From Methanobacteriota archaeon (lineage in GTDB: Archaea; Halobacteriota; Methanocellia; Methanocellales; Methanocellaceae): a stretch of DNA of 9,952 bases. The position numbers and the translations under genes were made by a program. The notes below the pieces were generated by a model. That model was not told the origin of the DNA and did no database searches. It was given only the letters and a program-made list of their open reading frames with translations. How positions within the stretch are numbered: the stretch's first letter is position 1; each line of letters starts with the position of its first letter. This document shows, in pieces, positions 1 through 5,596 of this stretch. The stretch is from contig JAEZKS010000188.1 of the NCBI GenBank assembly GCA_023436075.1, positions 1 to 9,952 of the forward strand, given 5' to 3'.

Positions 1-221
1 ATCGCATCTTTGCCAGTCGAGTTGATGTCCTGTATGACATTATAGCTCATGCCGACCAGGATGAAAAGGATCAGGCCCAGGAAAATATACGTGGCTGTCT
101 TCACGGTGTTTCTCTTGATCTCGCGCACCTTGGGGATGGCGAGGACAATGATGACTGATAAGAGTAATACAAGAATAACTTCTGATACCTGTAATATCAT
201 TTTTATCGTATCGTCCGGCAT
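1..221 (-). CDS. Small two-helix membrane protein, 3' end beyond the window edge
   Basis: I do not recognise this protein. The visible 73 residues start MPDDTIKMILQVSE and hold two strongly hydrophobic stretches, about residues 9-29 and 43-63, joined by a short basic loop (KVREIKRNTVK). That pattern predicts a two-helix membrane hairpin with the basic loop on the cytoplasmic side. The ATG at 221 is preceded by GGTGAG a few bases upstream, a fair archaeal Shine-Dalgarno site, and an in-frame TAA lies just upstream, so no earlier start is possible. The gene reads off the left edge, so its full length and any further domains are unknown. Its upstream region is unusually rich in inverted repeats. 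The plus-strand reading frame over the same bases lacks such a signal and looks like a shadow. The gene being real is fairly likely; its function is unknown. Confidence 0.65.
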   Translation of the reverse strand, partial: MPDDTIKMILQVSEVILVLLLSVIIVLAIPKVREIKRNTVKTATYIFLGLILFILVGMSYNVIQDINSTGKDA

Positions 222-283
222 ATGCTCACCGATGCGTTACAGATGGCTTGCGTAACGAACGTGGTATATTCAGTTAATAGACT

Positions 284-292
284 TAAATAAAC
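284..292 (-). promoter_or_regulatory. TATA-like box of the leftmost minus-strand gene
   Basis: On the minus strand this reads TTTATTTAA, preceded by AAAGG, which resembles a purine-rich BRE plus TATA box. A start of transcription about 25 bases downstream (near 262) would give a leader of about 40 bases that contains the GGTGAG site before the ATG at 221. This is a sequence-based guess only. Confidence 0.4.
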
Positions 293-319
293 CTTTGTGT
301 CCGGCTAATAAAATTGGGC

Positions 320-335
320 AAATGTAATTACATTT
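320..335. promoter_or_regulatory. Perfect 16-bp palindrome, candidate operator
   Basis: AAATGTAATTACATTT equals its own reverse complement over all 16 bases. It lies about 28 bp upstream of the TATA-like box at 284-292 on the minus strand, a usual place for an activator or repressor dimer site controlling the small membrane protein gene. AT-rich DNA produces short palindromes by chance, but 16 uninterrupted bases is long for that. The binding protein is unknown. Confidence 0.4.
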
Positions 336-359
336 TAGTCATAAGCAAACCGCCATTGT

Positions 360-421
360 TGGAAAAAAATTTTCCACCCTCATCACATTATTTTCGAAAT
401 CATGCTATAATGTCGAAAATA
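360..421. repeat. Two further inverted repeats in the same spacer
   Basis: The first is TGGAAAA-N3-TTTTCCA at 360-376. The second is TATTTTCGA (389-397) and TCGAAAATA (413-421), a perfect 9-bp repeat around a 15-base spacer that itself contains CTATAATG. Together with the palindrome at 320-335, three dyads lie within about 100 bp. They could be regulator sites for the leftmost gene or RNA hairpins if the region is transcribed. The sequence does not decide between these. Confidence 0.4.
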
Positions 422-449
422 TTGTTCAACATGCCTGACGAGCTTCGAA

Positions 450-457
450 TTTATAAA
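450..457. promoter_or_regulatory. TATA-like box TTTATAAA
   Basis: TTTATAAA is a self-complementary TATA-like element, so it can direct transcription either way. On the plus strand it would place a start near 478-480, just before the cysteine-rich ORF at 485. On the minus strand it would place a start near 427, far upstream of the membrane protein gene. Confidence 0.35.
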
Positions 458-484
458 TGATCGCCTTATGTGACATAGGTAAGC

Positions 485-646
485 ATGTTGCCCGAAAAAT
501 GTGTCGTCTGTAAAAAATGCTGCCATGCGGCGCGACCGAGCTGCACAGGGCTCTCTTGTTTAAGCCATCTGCAGCTATGCCATATTGTTTTCGAATGGCT
601 CATTTTACGGGCGAAAGCCGCCAGATGGTCGCACGGACGTCGTTGA
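485..646 (+). CDS. Possible cysteine-rich micro-protein (53 residues)
   Basis: A short ORF begins MLPEKCVVCKKCCHAARPSC and has seven cysteines in its first 32 residues (positions 6, 9, 12, 13, 20, 25 and 32) plus several histidines. The CxxCxxCC cluster resembles a small metal-binding protein. An in-frame TAG sits just upstream and AGGT lies four bases before the ATG, with the TATA-like box at 450-457 at a suitable distance for a nearly leaderless transcript. Against it: the last 15 or so codons overlap the 3' end of trm1 in antisense, a hairpin likely belonging to the trm1 3' end lies inside it, and no relative is recognised. Small zinc-finger-like proteins are known to be common in archaea, but this one is only a candidate. 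Confidence 0.28.
   Translation: MLPEKCVVCKKCCHAARPSCTGLSCLSHLQLCHIVFEWLILRAKAARWSHGRR
512..576 (-). terminator. Stem-loop and T-run downstream of trm1, possible terminator
   Basis: Starting 24 bases after the trm1 stop, the minus strand can form AGCTGCA/TGCAGCT (570-576 with 539-545) and, inside it, GGCT/AGCC (563-566 with 549-552), closed by a 10-base loop. A run of six T follows at 517-512. The gap between stem and T-run is too long for a bacterial-type terminator. Archaeal termination mainly needs the T-run, so the pair is a reasonable 3'-end candidate. Confidence 0.35.
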
Positions 647-1697
647 TCGGTGCATCGGTCTTGAATCCTGTGCCTGAATAATGGGTTCGTGACGCGCGGA
701 ATCCCTGCCCTCGGAGCGCTTCGATCAACATGTCTATCGATGTCGGAGTGGCTTTCATGTCCCTGCAGAGGACATGCTGGTCGTAGTACATGGGCACGTC
801 GATCTCGCTGCCGATGGTCTCCAGCAGCCGCAACGCCCGCGTTTTCATGCCGAACGTACCGTCTGCGACGGTCGCAGTCACGCGTGCTACGAATTCGTCG
901 TCTTTGGTAGGGCCGAGCCACAGGGGTCCGCCGATGCTCGCGCGGCTGCCGCATACGGGGCATCGGTCGGAGATGCCGATGGCAGGGCCCGGATGCAGGT
1001 CGCGGTAGTGGCACGTCGGACAGTGGCGGAGAAAGCCTAGCTGGCTTACCATCTTGTCCGCGTAAATGACGCCGTGCTGTACCTCGAGATACAGGCGTAC
1101 GTAGTGTTCCGTGGCATGGCACAGCAGAGGACGCACAGCCTTATCGTACTTGGCCTGCTCCCGCGCGACCTTGCCCAGCAGCGTCCGCAGCCCGACCTCA
1201 GGATAGTACGGTGTTTTCAGTGGCCGCGACGCATAGCGCCGGATTCCCGCGCGCAGGTGTGCGCCGCATAGCGGAGCCGTATCAGTCGCGGTGACGCCGA
1301 ACGCCACACGCGCCGAGCGGCACGTCGAGTCGATGTACGGCGCCGGCGTGCCGAACGGGTCCAGGTCAACGAAGTCGAACTGCGTGCAGGACAGCAGCGT
1401 ATTCGCGCCCCTGTTCGAGACGTTCACCTCGACGTCGTTTAGCTCCGCGTTTTTCTCGATGAGCTTGTAGGCGTCCGCGTCCCAGTCATTGATCGTGACC
1501 TCCAGCTCCCGGGGCACCTCTTTCTTCATCCGGATGCCCCGAATGCCCGATGCGGCCATGGCATCAACATACGATTTCACGTCCGACAGGCAGGAAAGAC
1601 AGGCTACACTGATGTCGCGATTCATCTCCATGCGAGGGTTGTAGAACACTCCCTCGTCCATCTCGATGGTCACCTGGCCTTCTTTTATCTGCGGCAT
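600..1697 (-). CDS. trm1: tRNA (guanine(26)-N2)-dimethyltransferase Trm1
   Basis: Trm1 transfers methyl groups from S-adenosylmethionine to N2 of G26 at the hinge between the D and anticodon arms of tRNA, giving m2G or m2,2G. At 365 residues it is typical of the archaeal enzymes. Family motifs seen in order are the N-terminal VFYNPRMEMNRDISV (17-31), the SAM-binding ASGIRGIR (49-56), the catalytic-region DLDPFGTPAPYIDS (111-124), TATDTAPLCG (136-145), a zinc-site CPTC...CPVC pattern (Cys226, 229, 246, 249), GGPLWLGP (256-263) and THYSGTGFKTDA (338-349) near the C-terminus. The ATG at 1697 gives the expected N-terminus but has no clear Shine-Dalgarno site. The gene follows cheW on the same strand with a 306-base gap containing its own TATA-like box, so it is probably a separate housekeeping unit. 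Confidence 0.96.
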   Translation of the reverse strand: MPQIKEGQVTIEMDEGVFYNPRMEMNRDISVACLSCLSDVKSYVDAMAASGIRGIRMKKEVPRELEVTINDWDADAYKLIEKNAELNDVEVNVSNRGANTLLSCTQFDFVDLDPFGTPAPYIDSTCRSARVAFGVTATDTAPLCGAHLRAGIRRYASRPLKTPYYPEVGLRTLLGKVAREQAKYDKAVRPLLCHATEHYVRLYLEVQHGVIYADKMVSQLGFLRHCPTCHYRDLHPGPAIGISDRCPVCGSRASIGGPLWLGPTKDDEFVARVTATVADGTFGMKTRALRLLETIGSEIDVPMYYDQHVLCRDMKATPTSIDMLIEALRGQGFRASRTHYSGTGFKTDAPINDVRATIWRLSPVK

Positions 1698-1764
1698 CAG
1701 AGGCTTAGATGCGGACGCGGGATAATAAGGTTTCGGAATCGCATGAAAAATAGTAAAACTTTGA

Positions 1765-1774
1765 TTTTTTATAG
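1765..1774 (-). promoter_or_regulatory. TATA-like box upstream of trm1
   Basis: The minus strand reads CTATAAAAAA here, followed by AT-rich sequence. Transcription would start near 1745 and give a leader of roughly 45 bases. The T-rich stretch at 1760-1745 on the minus strand could also end the upstream mcp-cheW transcript. Read on the plus strand, the same bases (TTTTTTATAG) could serve the conserved element that begins at 1804. Confidence 0.4.
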
Positions 1775-1803
1775 TTTGAGACCCCGGTTTTCAGCCGCTC
1801 GAC

Positions 1804-1931
1804 GGGATCAACTCCCTCCGGCCGGATTCTTAAGACCCGCTCTGGACGGTTCGCCAAACGTGATTTGCTTGAACTATCTGGGGGTATTCTGGGATATATC
1901 GGGGCATCGACGAACCTTAATCCGCAGGCCC
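1804..1931 (+). ncRNA. Conserved structured element, copy A (candidate RNA)
   Basis: This segment aligns without gaps to 6913-7040 at a constant offset of 5109. Two blocks are nearly invariant: CGCTCTGGACGGTTCGCC (1838-1855, identical over 18 bases) and the 31 bases at 1901-1931 (one difference), with a poorly conserved 45-base spacer of the same length in both copies. Possible pairings are GGTTCG (1848-1853) with CGAACC (1911-1916), and GGCCGGATT (1820-1828) with AATCC-GCA-GGCC (1919-1930). A small hairpin GGGA-N5-TCCC lies at 1804-1816. In copy B several changes keep pairing, two of them as G-U pairs only if the plus strand is the RNA. The element lies downstream of cheW, opposite in sense. 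Both strand and RNA nature are inferred; a DNA repeat is the alternative. No known riboswitch class is recognised. Confidence 0.42.
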
Positions 1932-2003
1932 TGGCCGTCAGAGAGAGCATATGTCATGCCCTCCCTGTAGAATTGGGCTGGGTGTTTTACTATGGCCGTT
2001 CCA

Positions 2004-2498
2004 TCATGTGGTCGCTGCCTTATCGCGGGCGCTATCGTTCGGCTTTACTGTGATGATGCCTTCAAGGGTCTTTTTCAGGTCCACCAGTATGAGTAGGTGG
2101 TCCTTGAGCTTGCACACTCCTAAGATATAACCCTGCATCTCACTGCCGGCGAGCCCGTTGCCGAACGGCTCGACCTGTTCGCCGCTGATGTACTTGACCT
2201 CGGTGACGCTGTCCACCATCATGCCCACGGTGCTGTGGTCCACTTCCGCCACCACGATGCGCGAGTTGACGTCCGCTGTCTTGTCTGGCATGCCTAGCCG
2301 TCTCCTCAGGTTTACCACCGTGGTCACCTGGCCCCGCAGGTTTATGACCCCATGTACATAGGGTGGTGCCTGGGGGATGCTCGTGATCTCGCCGGCCTTG
2401 ATAATTTCCCGGACCTGGCTGATGTCGGCGCCGAACTCCTCGTTGCCCAGCCGGAACACGACCAACTGCATGTCGCTGACAATTCTCTTGTCTTCCAT
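2004..2498 (-). CDS. cheW: Chemotaxis coupling protein CheW (first copy)
   Basis: CheW bridges chemoreceptors and the histidine kinase CheA in membrane-bound arrays. The 164-residue protein is essentially one CheW domain: the QLVVFRLGNEEFG start, the REIIKAGEITSIPQAP segment, VHGVINLRGQV, the MMVDSVTEV strand and the C-terminal LKDHLLILVDLKKTL. There is no kinase or receiver domain. The ATG at 2498 has a strong AGGAGG five bases upstream (2504-2509). The gene follows the chemoreceptor gene by 28 bases on the same strand and is surely co-transcribed with it. A hairpin in the gap may tune its level. It is very close to the CheW at 7114-7611, differing mostly at the N-terminus, the middle and the last 15 residues, so both could serve the same array. 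Confidence 0.96.
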   Translation of the reverse strand: MEDKRIVSDMQLVVFRLGNEEFGADISQVREIIKAGEITSIPQAPPYVHGVINLRGQVTTVVNLRRRLGMPDKTADVNSRIVVAEVDHSTVGMMVDSVTEVKYISGEQVEPFGNGLAGSEMQGYILGVCKLKDHLLILVDLKKTLEGIITVKPNDSARDKAATT

Positions 2499-2515
2499 GT
2501 ATTCCTCCTGACGGG

Positions 2516-2538
2516 AAGGTGGAAGGTTATTCCACCTT
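2516..2538 (-). other. Hairpin between chemoreceptor stop and cheW ribosome site (copy 1)
   Basis: On the minus strand AAGGTGGAA (2538-2530) can pair with TTCCACCTT (2524-2516), nine perfect base pairs around a five-base loop containing the receptor's stop codon. The cheW AGGAGG begins seven bases after the stem. No T-run follows, so it is not a terminator. The same fold, with eight base pairs, is kept at 7627-7649. It may act in mRNA processing, stability or cheW translation. Confidence 0.5.
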
Positions 2539-5349
2539 GAGCCGGCTTACTTCTGCTTTGAGCTCTTCGGCGATTTTTGCTAGTTCGCCGGCCATGCCTG
2601 CTACTTGTTCTGCTGTGGATGTCGTCTCTTCAGAAGATGCGCTGACCTCTTCGCTGCCCGCTGCGCTCTCTTCGATGACCGCTGCCATCTCCTCAACGTC
2701 CTTCACCACGCGCTGAGTGTCCGCAGCCTGCTTCTCCGTCATCGTCGCGATTTCCTGTGCCTTCGCAGCCGTCGTATCAATAAGACGACTGATATCTTCC
2801 AAACTCTTCAACGACTCAGCCACAATCTTATTACTCTCATCAACCTCCTTCGTACCCTTTTTCATCGACTCGACGGCGCGGGCAGTCTGTTCTCTTACCT
2901 CGCCGATCAGACTGTTGATCTCCTCCGCCGCCTTAGCAGACTCCTCGGCGAGCTTCCGGACCTCCTCGGCAACCACAGCAAATCCGCGACCAGCATCGCC
3001 AGCGCGAGCTGCTTCGATCGCCGCGTTCAACGCCAGCAGGTTAGTCTGGCCGGCAATCGCGGTGATCATCTCCACGATCTGGCCGATCTGCTTGCTCTTC
3101 TCGCCTAGATCCTGCACGATCTTGGCGCTATCATTCACCGCCACGTGCAGATCATCCATCTTCCTGATAGCAACCTTCGCGTTCTCCGAACCCTTCCGAG
3201 CCTCGGCATTCGCACGGATCGCATCCTCGCTGGTCTTCTTTGCGCCGTCCATTACTGAGGATATGCTGTTGCTCATGTCGTGCATGAGCTTGTTCACGCT
3301 CTCGATGCTCTTCGCCTGATTCTGGCTGCCGGAGGCGATCTGCTGGATGCTCTCGCTGATCTGCTTCGATGCGCTCATCACCTGCTGCACGCTCGATGCG
3401 ACGTTGCCGCTTGCGCCAGACACCCGTTCTGCGATCTTGTTGGCGGACAGGGTGATGTCGGATAGCTGCTTTTTCGCTGCCTTCTCCTTCGTGATGTCCT
3501 TGAACATCGTGTTGACGCCGGTCGCCTGGCCGTTGATATCCTTCAGCAGCGTGGCGTTCACTATGATCGGCACTTCGTGGCCGGATTTTGTGGTCACGTA
3601 GCCTTCGACATTGTAGATATTTTTCTGCTCGATCAGCGCGGTCCGGGCGATGCTCTTCCGGACGCCGATTACGTCCTCGACAGGACGGCCAAGCGCTTCG
3701 CGTTCTCCAATGCCGAGCAGCTTCTGGGCCACCTCATTGATGTAGGTGACACTTCCCCTGGTATCAGTAACGAAGTGGGCATCGGTAATGCTCTTCAGGA
3801 TGCTGTCGCTGAACAGCGCTTTCTCCTTTGCCTCGGTCTCGGCTTTCTTGATCGCTATCTCGGCTTCTTTCTCCCTGGTGATATCCTGGAGCAGCTCTAC
3901 GACCCCGTTGACCCGACCGCTGGCATCTTTGATGGGTGCGTTGCTGCCCCGGGTGATGACCTCTTTACCGTTCTTCAAGCGTACCCTGGTCTCGAAGCCG
4001 CTCGTGGCTTCGCCGGTCCGCAGGCACTTAGCCAGGGCAGATTCGTCGGACGAGGAGTTAACGATCTGGAACTGATCGCCGAACTTCTTTCCCTGGAGCT
4101 CCGACACGGTCGAGCAGAAGAGACGGGCGCCTGGCTCGTTGACGTACGTGATCTTGCTCTCCGTGTCCACGACGAAGAGCGGGTCCATGATACCCTTGAG
4201 GATCGACTCGTTGTACAGGATACGGTCCTTGATGTTTCCGACCATCTTCGCGATAGATGTGGTCAACTGGCCGACCTCGCCGCCCCGGACGCCGGTGTCA
4301 ATCGACGTTTCAAGGTCGCCCGCCGCCACGCTGTTCGCGGCCGCGACCAGCTTGTTGATCGGCTTGGTCGTCCGCGTCACCACGAAGAATCCCGCCAGCG
4401 CCGCCAGTACGGCAATGAATGCTCCGATGCCGATCGATGCTATGGTCATGTTGTTGATCGAGGCTATGTCGTCGCTGACATCGTAGCCGGTGACCAGCGC
4501 TCCGATGATCTTCCCGTTCTGGTCTTCCATCGGCTTGACATACTTGTACAGTTGTCGGCCGTTGTCAGTGAAAATGCCCTGGACAGTCTGGCCACTCTGG
4601 ACCTGGGAGTAGATCGATGCATCCAGCTTCGTGCCCGCCATGTGGTTGCCATTGCTGTCTTTCAGGCTGGTCGCGATCAGGGTGTCGCCCTGGTATACCG
4701 AGCAATAGCCGCCCGAGGTGCTGGCGATGCTGTCCATGAGATCGTAGCGAGAGTTCTGCAGGTCAGCGCAGAGCACGCCGCCCACGACTTTGTTCGAATC
4801 GTCTTTTATGGGGACTGCGCTGAGGAGAGCCAGGCCATCGCCGGAAGAGGTCGACACCTTGCCCTGAAGGTTGTTAGCGTTGATGACAGCTTCCACCATG
4901 ACCCCGACGCTGGACACCTCTGTCCCGGTGATCGCCTGTTGCAGGGTCGCATCGGAGGTCTTGTCGCCCGTAAGATCGGTCGTAGACCGTCCCATTACGA
5001 CGCCGTTCTCATCGGCGATTGTCATGACGTCGATCCCCGGATAACGGCTCTTATACTCGTTCAGTACCTGCTTGATCGCTGCATTGTCGCCTGCATTGAT
5101 CGCTTCGGCGACCCGGTTATCGCCGGCGATCTTATTGGCGATGAGCTGGTCGTTCAGGATGTTCTGCTCATATGCCGCATCGCCGTTATCGCCGATTCCC
5201 TGGCCGATCCTCTCGATATCGCCATACTTTTCGCTCGAAAGCGCGCTGCTCGAATAATAGGTAAGTATTACTACCGGCACGATTGTTACTATCAGTACGA
5301 GTGCAATTAATTGGATAGATAGACTTTTCGTGTCTATTTTTATGCCCAT
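2527..5349 (-). CDS. Methyl-accepting chemotaxis protein, Cache-HAMP-PAS-PAS-MCP signal (940 residues)
   Basis: This transmembrane receptor controls CheA through CheW. In order: membrane helix about 10-31; an extracellular Cache-type ligand domain 38-296, whose distal part (GYCSVYQGDTLIATSL...MAGTKL...GALVTGYD) resembles Cache_3/sCache sensors; second helix 302-324; HAMP 325-378; PAS about 380-492; PAS about 512-622; and the signalling coiled coil from about 640. The CheA/CheW-binding tip is GQTNLLALNAAIEAARAG (767-784), followed by GRGFAVVAEEVRKLAEES. Glu/Gln-Glu pairs suitable for methylation occur near 893-909. The C-terminus lacks a CheR-tethering pentapeptide. GGTGG upstream of the ATG at 5349 supports the start. 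It precedes cheW in a two-gene operon and is paralogous to the receptor at 7638-9952. The ligand is unknown. The two PAS domains suggest added sensing of redox, gas or a cytoplasmic ligand, but no cofactor site is proven. Confidence 0.95.
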   Translation of the reverse strand: MGIKIDTKSLSIQLIALVLIVTIVPVVILTYYSSSALSSEKYGDIERIGQGIGDNGDAAYEQNILNDQLIANKIAGDNRVAEAINAGDNAAIKQVLNEYKSRYPGIDVMTIADENGVVMGRSTTDLTGDKTSDATLQQAITGTEVSSVGVMVEAVINANNLQGKVSTSSGDGLALLSAVPIKDDSNKVVGGVLCADLQNSRYDLMDSIASTSGGYCSVYQGDTLIATSLKDSNGNHMAGTKLDASIYSQVQSGQTVQGIFTDNGRQLYKYVKPMEDQNGKIIGALVTGYDVSDDIASINNMTIASIGIGAFIAVLAALAGFFVVTRTTKPINKLVAAANSVAAGDLETSIDTGVRGGEVGQLTTSIAKMVGNIKDRILYNESILKGIMDPLFVVDTESKITYVNEPGARLFCSTVSELQGKKFGDQFQIVNSSSDESALAKCLRTGEATSGFETRVRLKNGKEVITRGSNAPIKDASGRVNGVVELLQDITREKEAEIAIKKAETEAKEKALFSDSILKSITDAHFVTDTRGSVTYINEVAQKLLGIGEREALGRPVEDVIGVRKSIARTALIEQKNIYNVEGYVTTKSGHEVPIIVNATLLKDINGQATGVNTMFKDITKEKAAKKQLSDITLSANKIAERVSGASGNVASSVQQVMSASKQISESIQQIASGSQNQAKSIESVNKLMHDMSNSISSVMDGAKKTSEDAIRANAEARKGSENAKVAIRKMDDLHVAVNDSAKIVQDLGEKSKQIGQIVEMITAIAGQTNLLALNAAIEAARAGDAGRGFAVVAEEVRKLAEESAKAAEEINSLIGEVREQTARAVESMKKGTKEVDESNKIVAESLKSLEDISRLIDTTAAKAQEIATMTEKQAADTQRVVKDVEEMAAVIEESAAGSEEVSASSEETTSTAEQVAGMAGELAKIAEELKAEVSRLKVE

Positions 5350-5395
5350 TTTCTACCACCGACTTGTTTCTGTTCACTTTACATCAAATTTGCAA

Positions 5396-5420
5396 TTACA
5401 GGATTATAACCGTCCTGTAA
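5396..5420. promoter_or_regulatory. Perfect inverted repeat TTACAGGA-N9-TCCTGTAA, candidate operator
   Basis: Two perfect 8-bp arms (5396-5403 and 5413-5420) flank a 9-base spacer that contains TTATAA, itself a TATA-like box for the minus-strand receptor gene. A further TTACAG half-site lies at 5471-5476, beside a second TATA-like box. A regulator bound here would block or steer transcription of the receptor-cheW operon, which starts at 5349. The divergently transcribed winged-helix PAS protein is an obvious candidate binder, by position only. Confidence 0.5.
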
Positions 5421-5460
5421 GCCGTTTTTTGGTTACGATTGATAAGCTATCCATTACTAG

Positions 5461-5469
5461 TATAAATAA
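5461..5469 (-). promoter_or_regulatory. TATA-like box for the receptor-cheW operon
   Basis: The minus strand reads TTATTTATA. A start about 25 bases downstream (near 5440) would give a leader of about 90 bases that includes the inverted repeat at 5396-5420 as a potential RNA hairpin. The alternative box inside that repeat would give a leader of about 30 bases. An 8-bp palindrome TACTAGTA (5455-5462) overlaps the edge of this box. Confidence 0.4.
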
Positions 5470-5553
5470 TTTACAGTTTTTGGCAACCAATTATGTATAA
5501 CAAATTAGGATACCATAACTGGAATCCATATGAAAAGGCTTAGAAAGACACTA

Positions 5554-5579
5554 TTTTTAAATACCGAATACTATATAAG
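5554..5579 (+). promoter_or_regulatory. TATA-like boxes of the winged-helix PAS gene
   Basis: Two candidates are close together: TTTTTAAATA (5554-5563) and ACTATATAAG (5570-5579). The second would start transcription near 5600, at or inside the first ATG, and would favour leaderless translation from the ATG at 5606. The first would give a leader of 12 to 21 bases. Neither ATG has a Shine-Dalgarno site, which fits a leaderless or nearly leaderless mRNA. Confidence 0.5.
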
Positions 5580-5596
5580 CCGTCAGCCAAAAACTA

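Noticed and set aside
49..255. Plus-strand 68-codon frame at the left edge
   Set aside because: It is opposite a minus-strand frame with two clear membrane helices and a Shine-Dalgarno site, so it is treated as a shadow.
466..1122. Minus-strand frame of 218 codons overlapping trm1
   Set aside because: It overlaps trm1 in another frame on the same strand. Its product is arginine- and histidine-rich with no motif, while trm1 has all family motifs.
1705..1950. Minus-strand 81-codon frame between cheW and trm1
   Set aside because: It runs through the conserved element and the trm1 promoter. The frame is not preserved in the second copy and it has no ribosome site.
1743..1970. Possible plus-strand peptide across element A (ALDGSPNVI...GHRRTLIRRP)
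   Set aside because: Five of seven differences from copy B in and near the conserved blocks fall on third codon positions of this frame, which is suggestive. But copy B has in-frame TGA and TAG, the middle is not conserved, and so few changes are weak statistics after trying all frames. A coding origin is not excluded, only less likely than an RNA or DNA element.
3577..5310. Long open frame (577 codons) on the plus strand opposite the first receptor gene
   Set aside because: It is antisense to a clear receptor gene. Its translation is low-complexity, rich in D, R and V, with no recognisable domain, as expected from a GC-rich coding strand read backwards.
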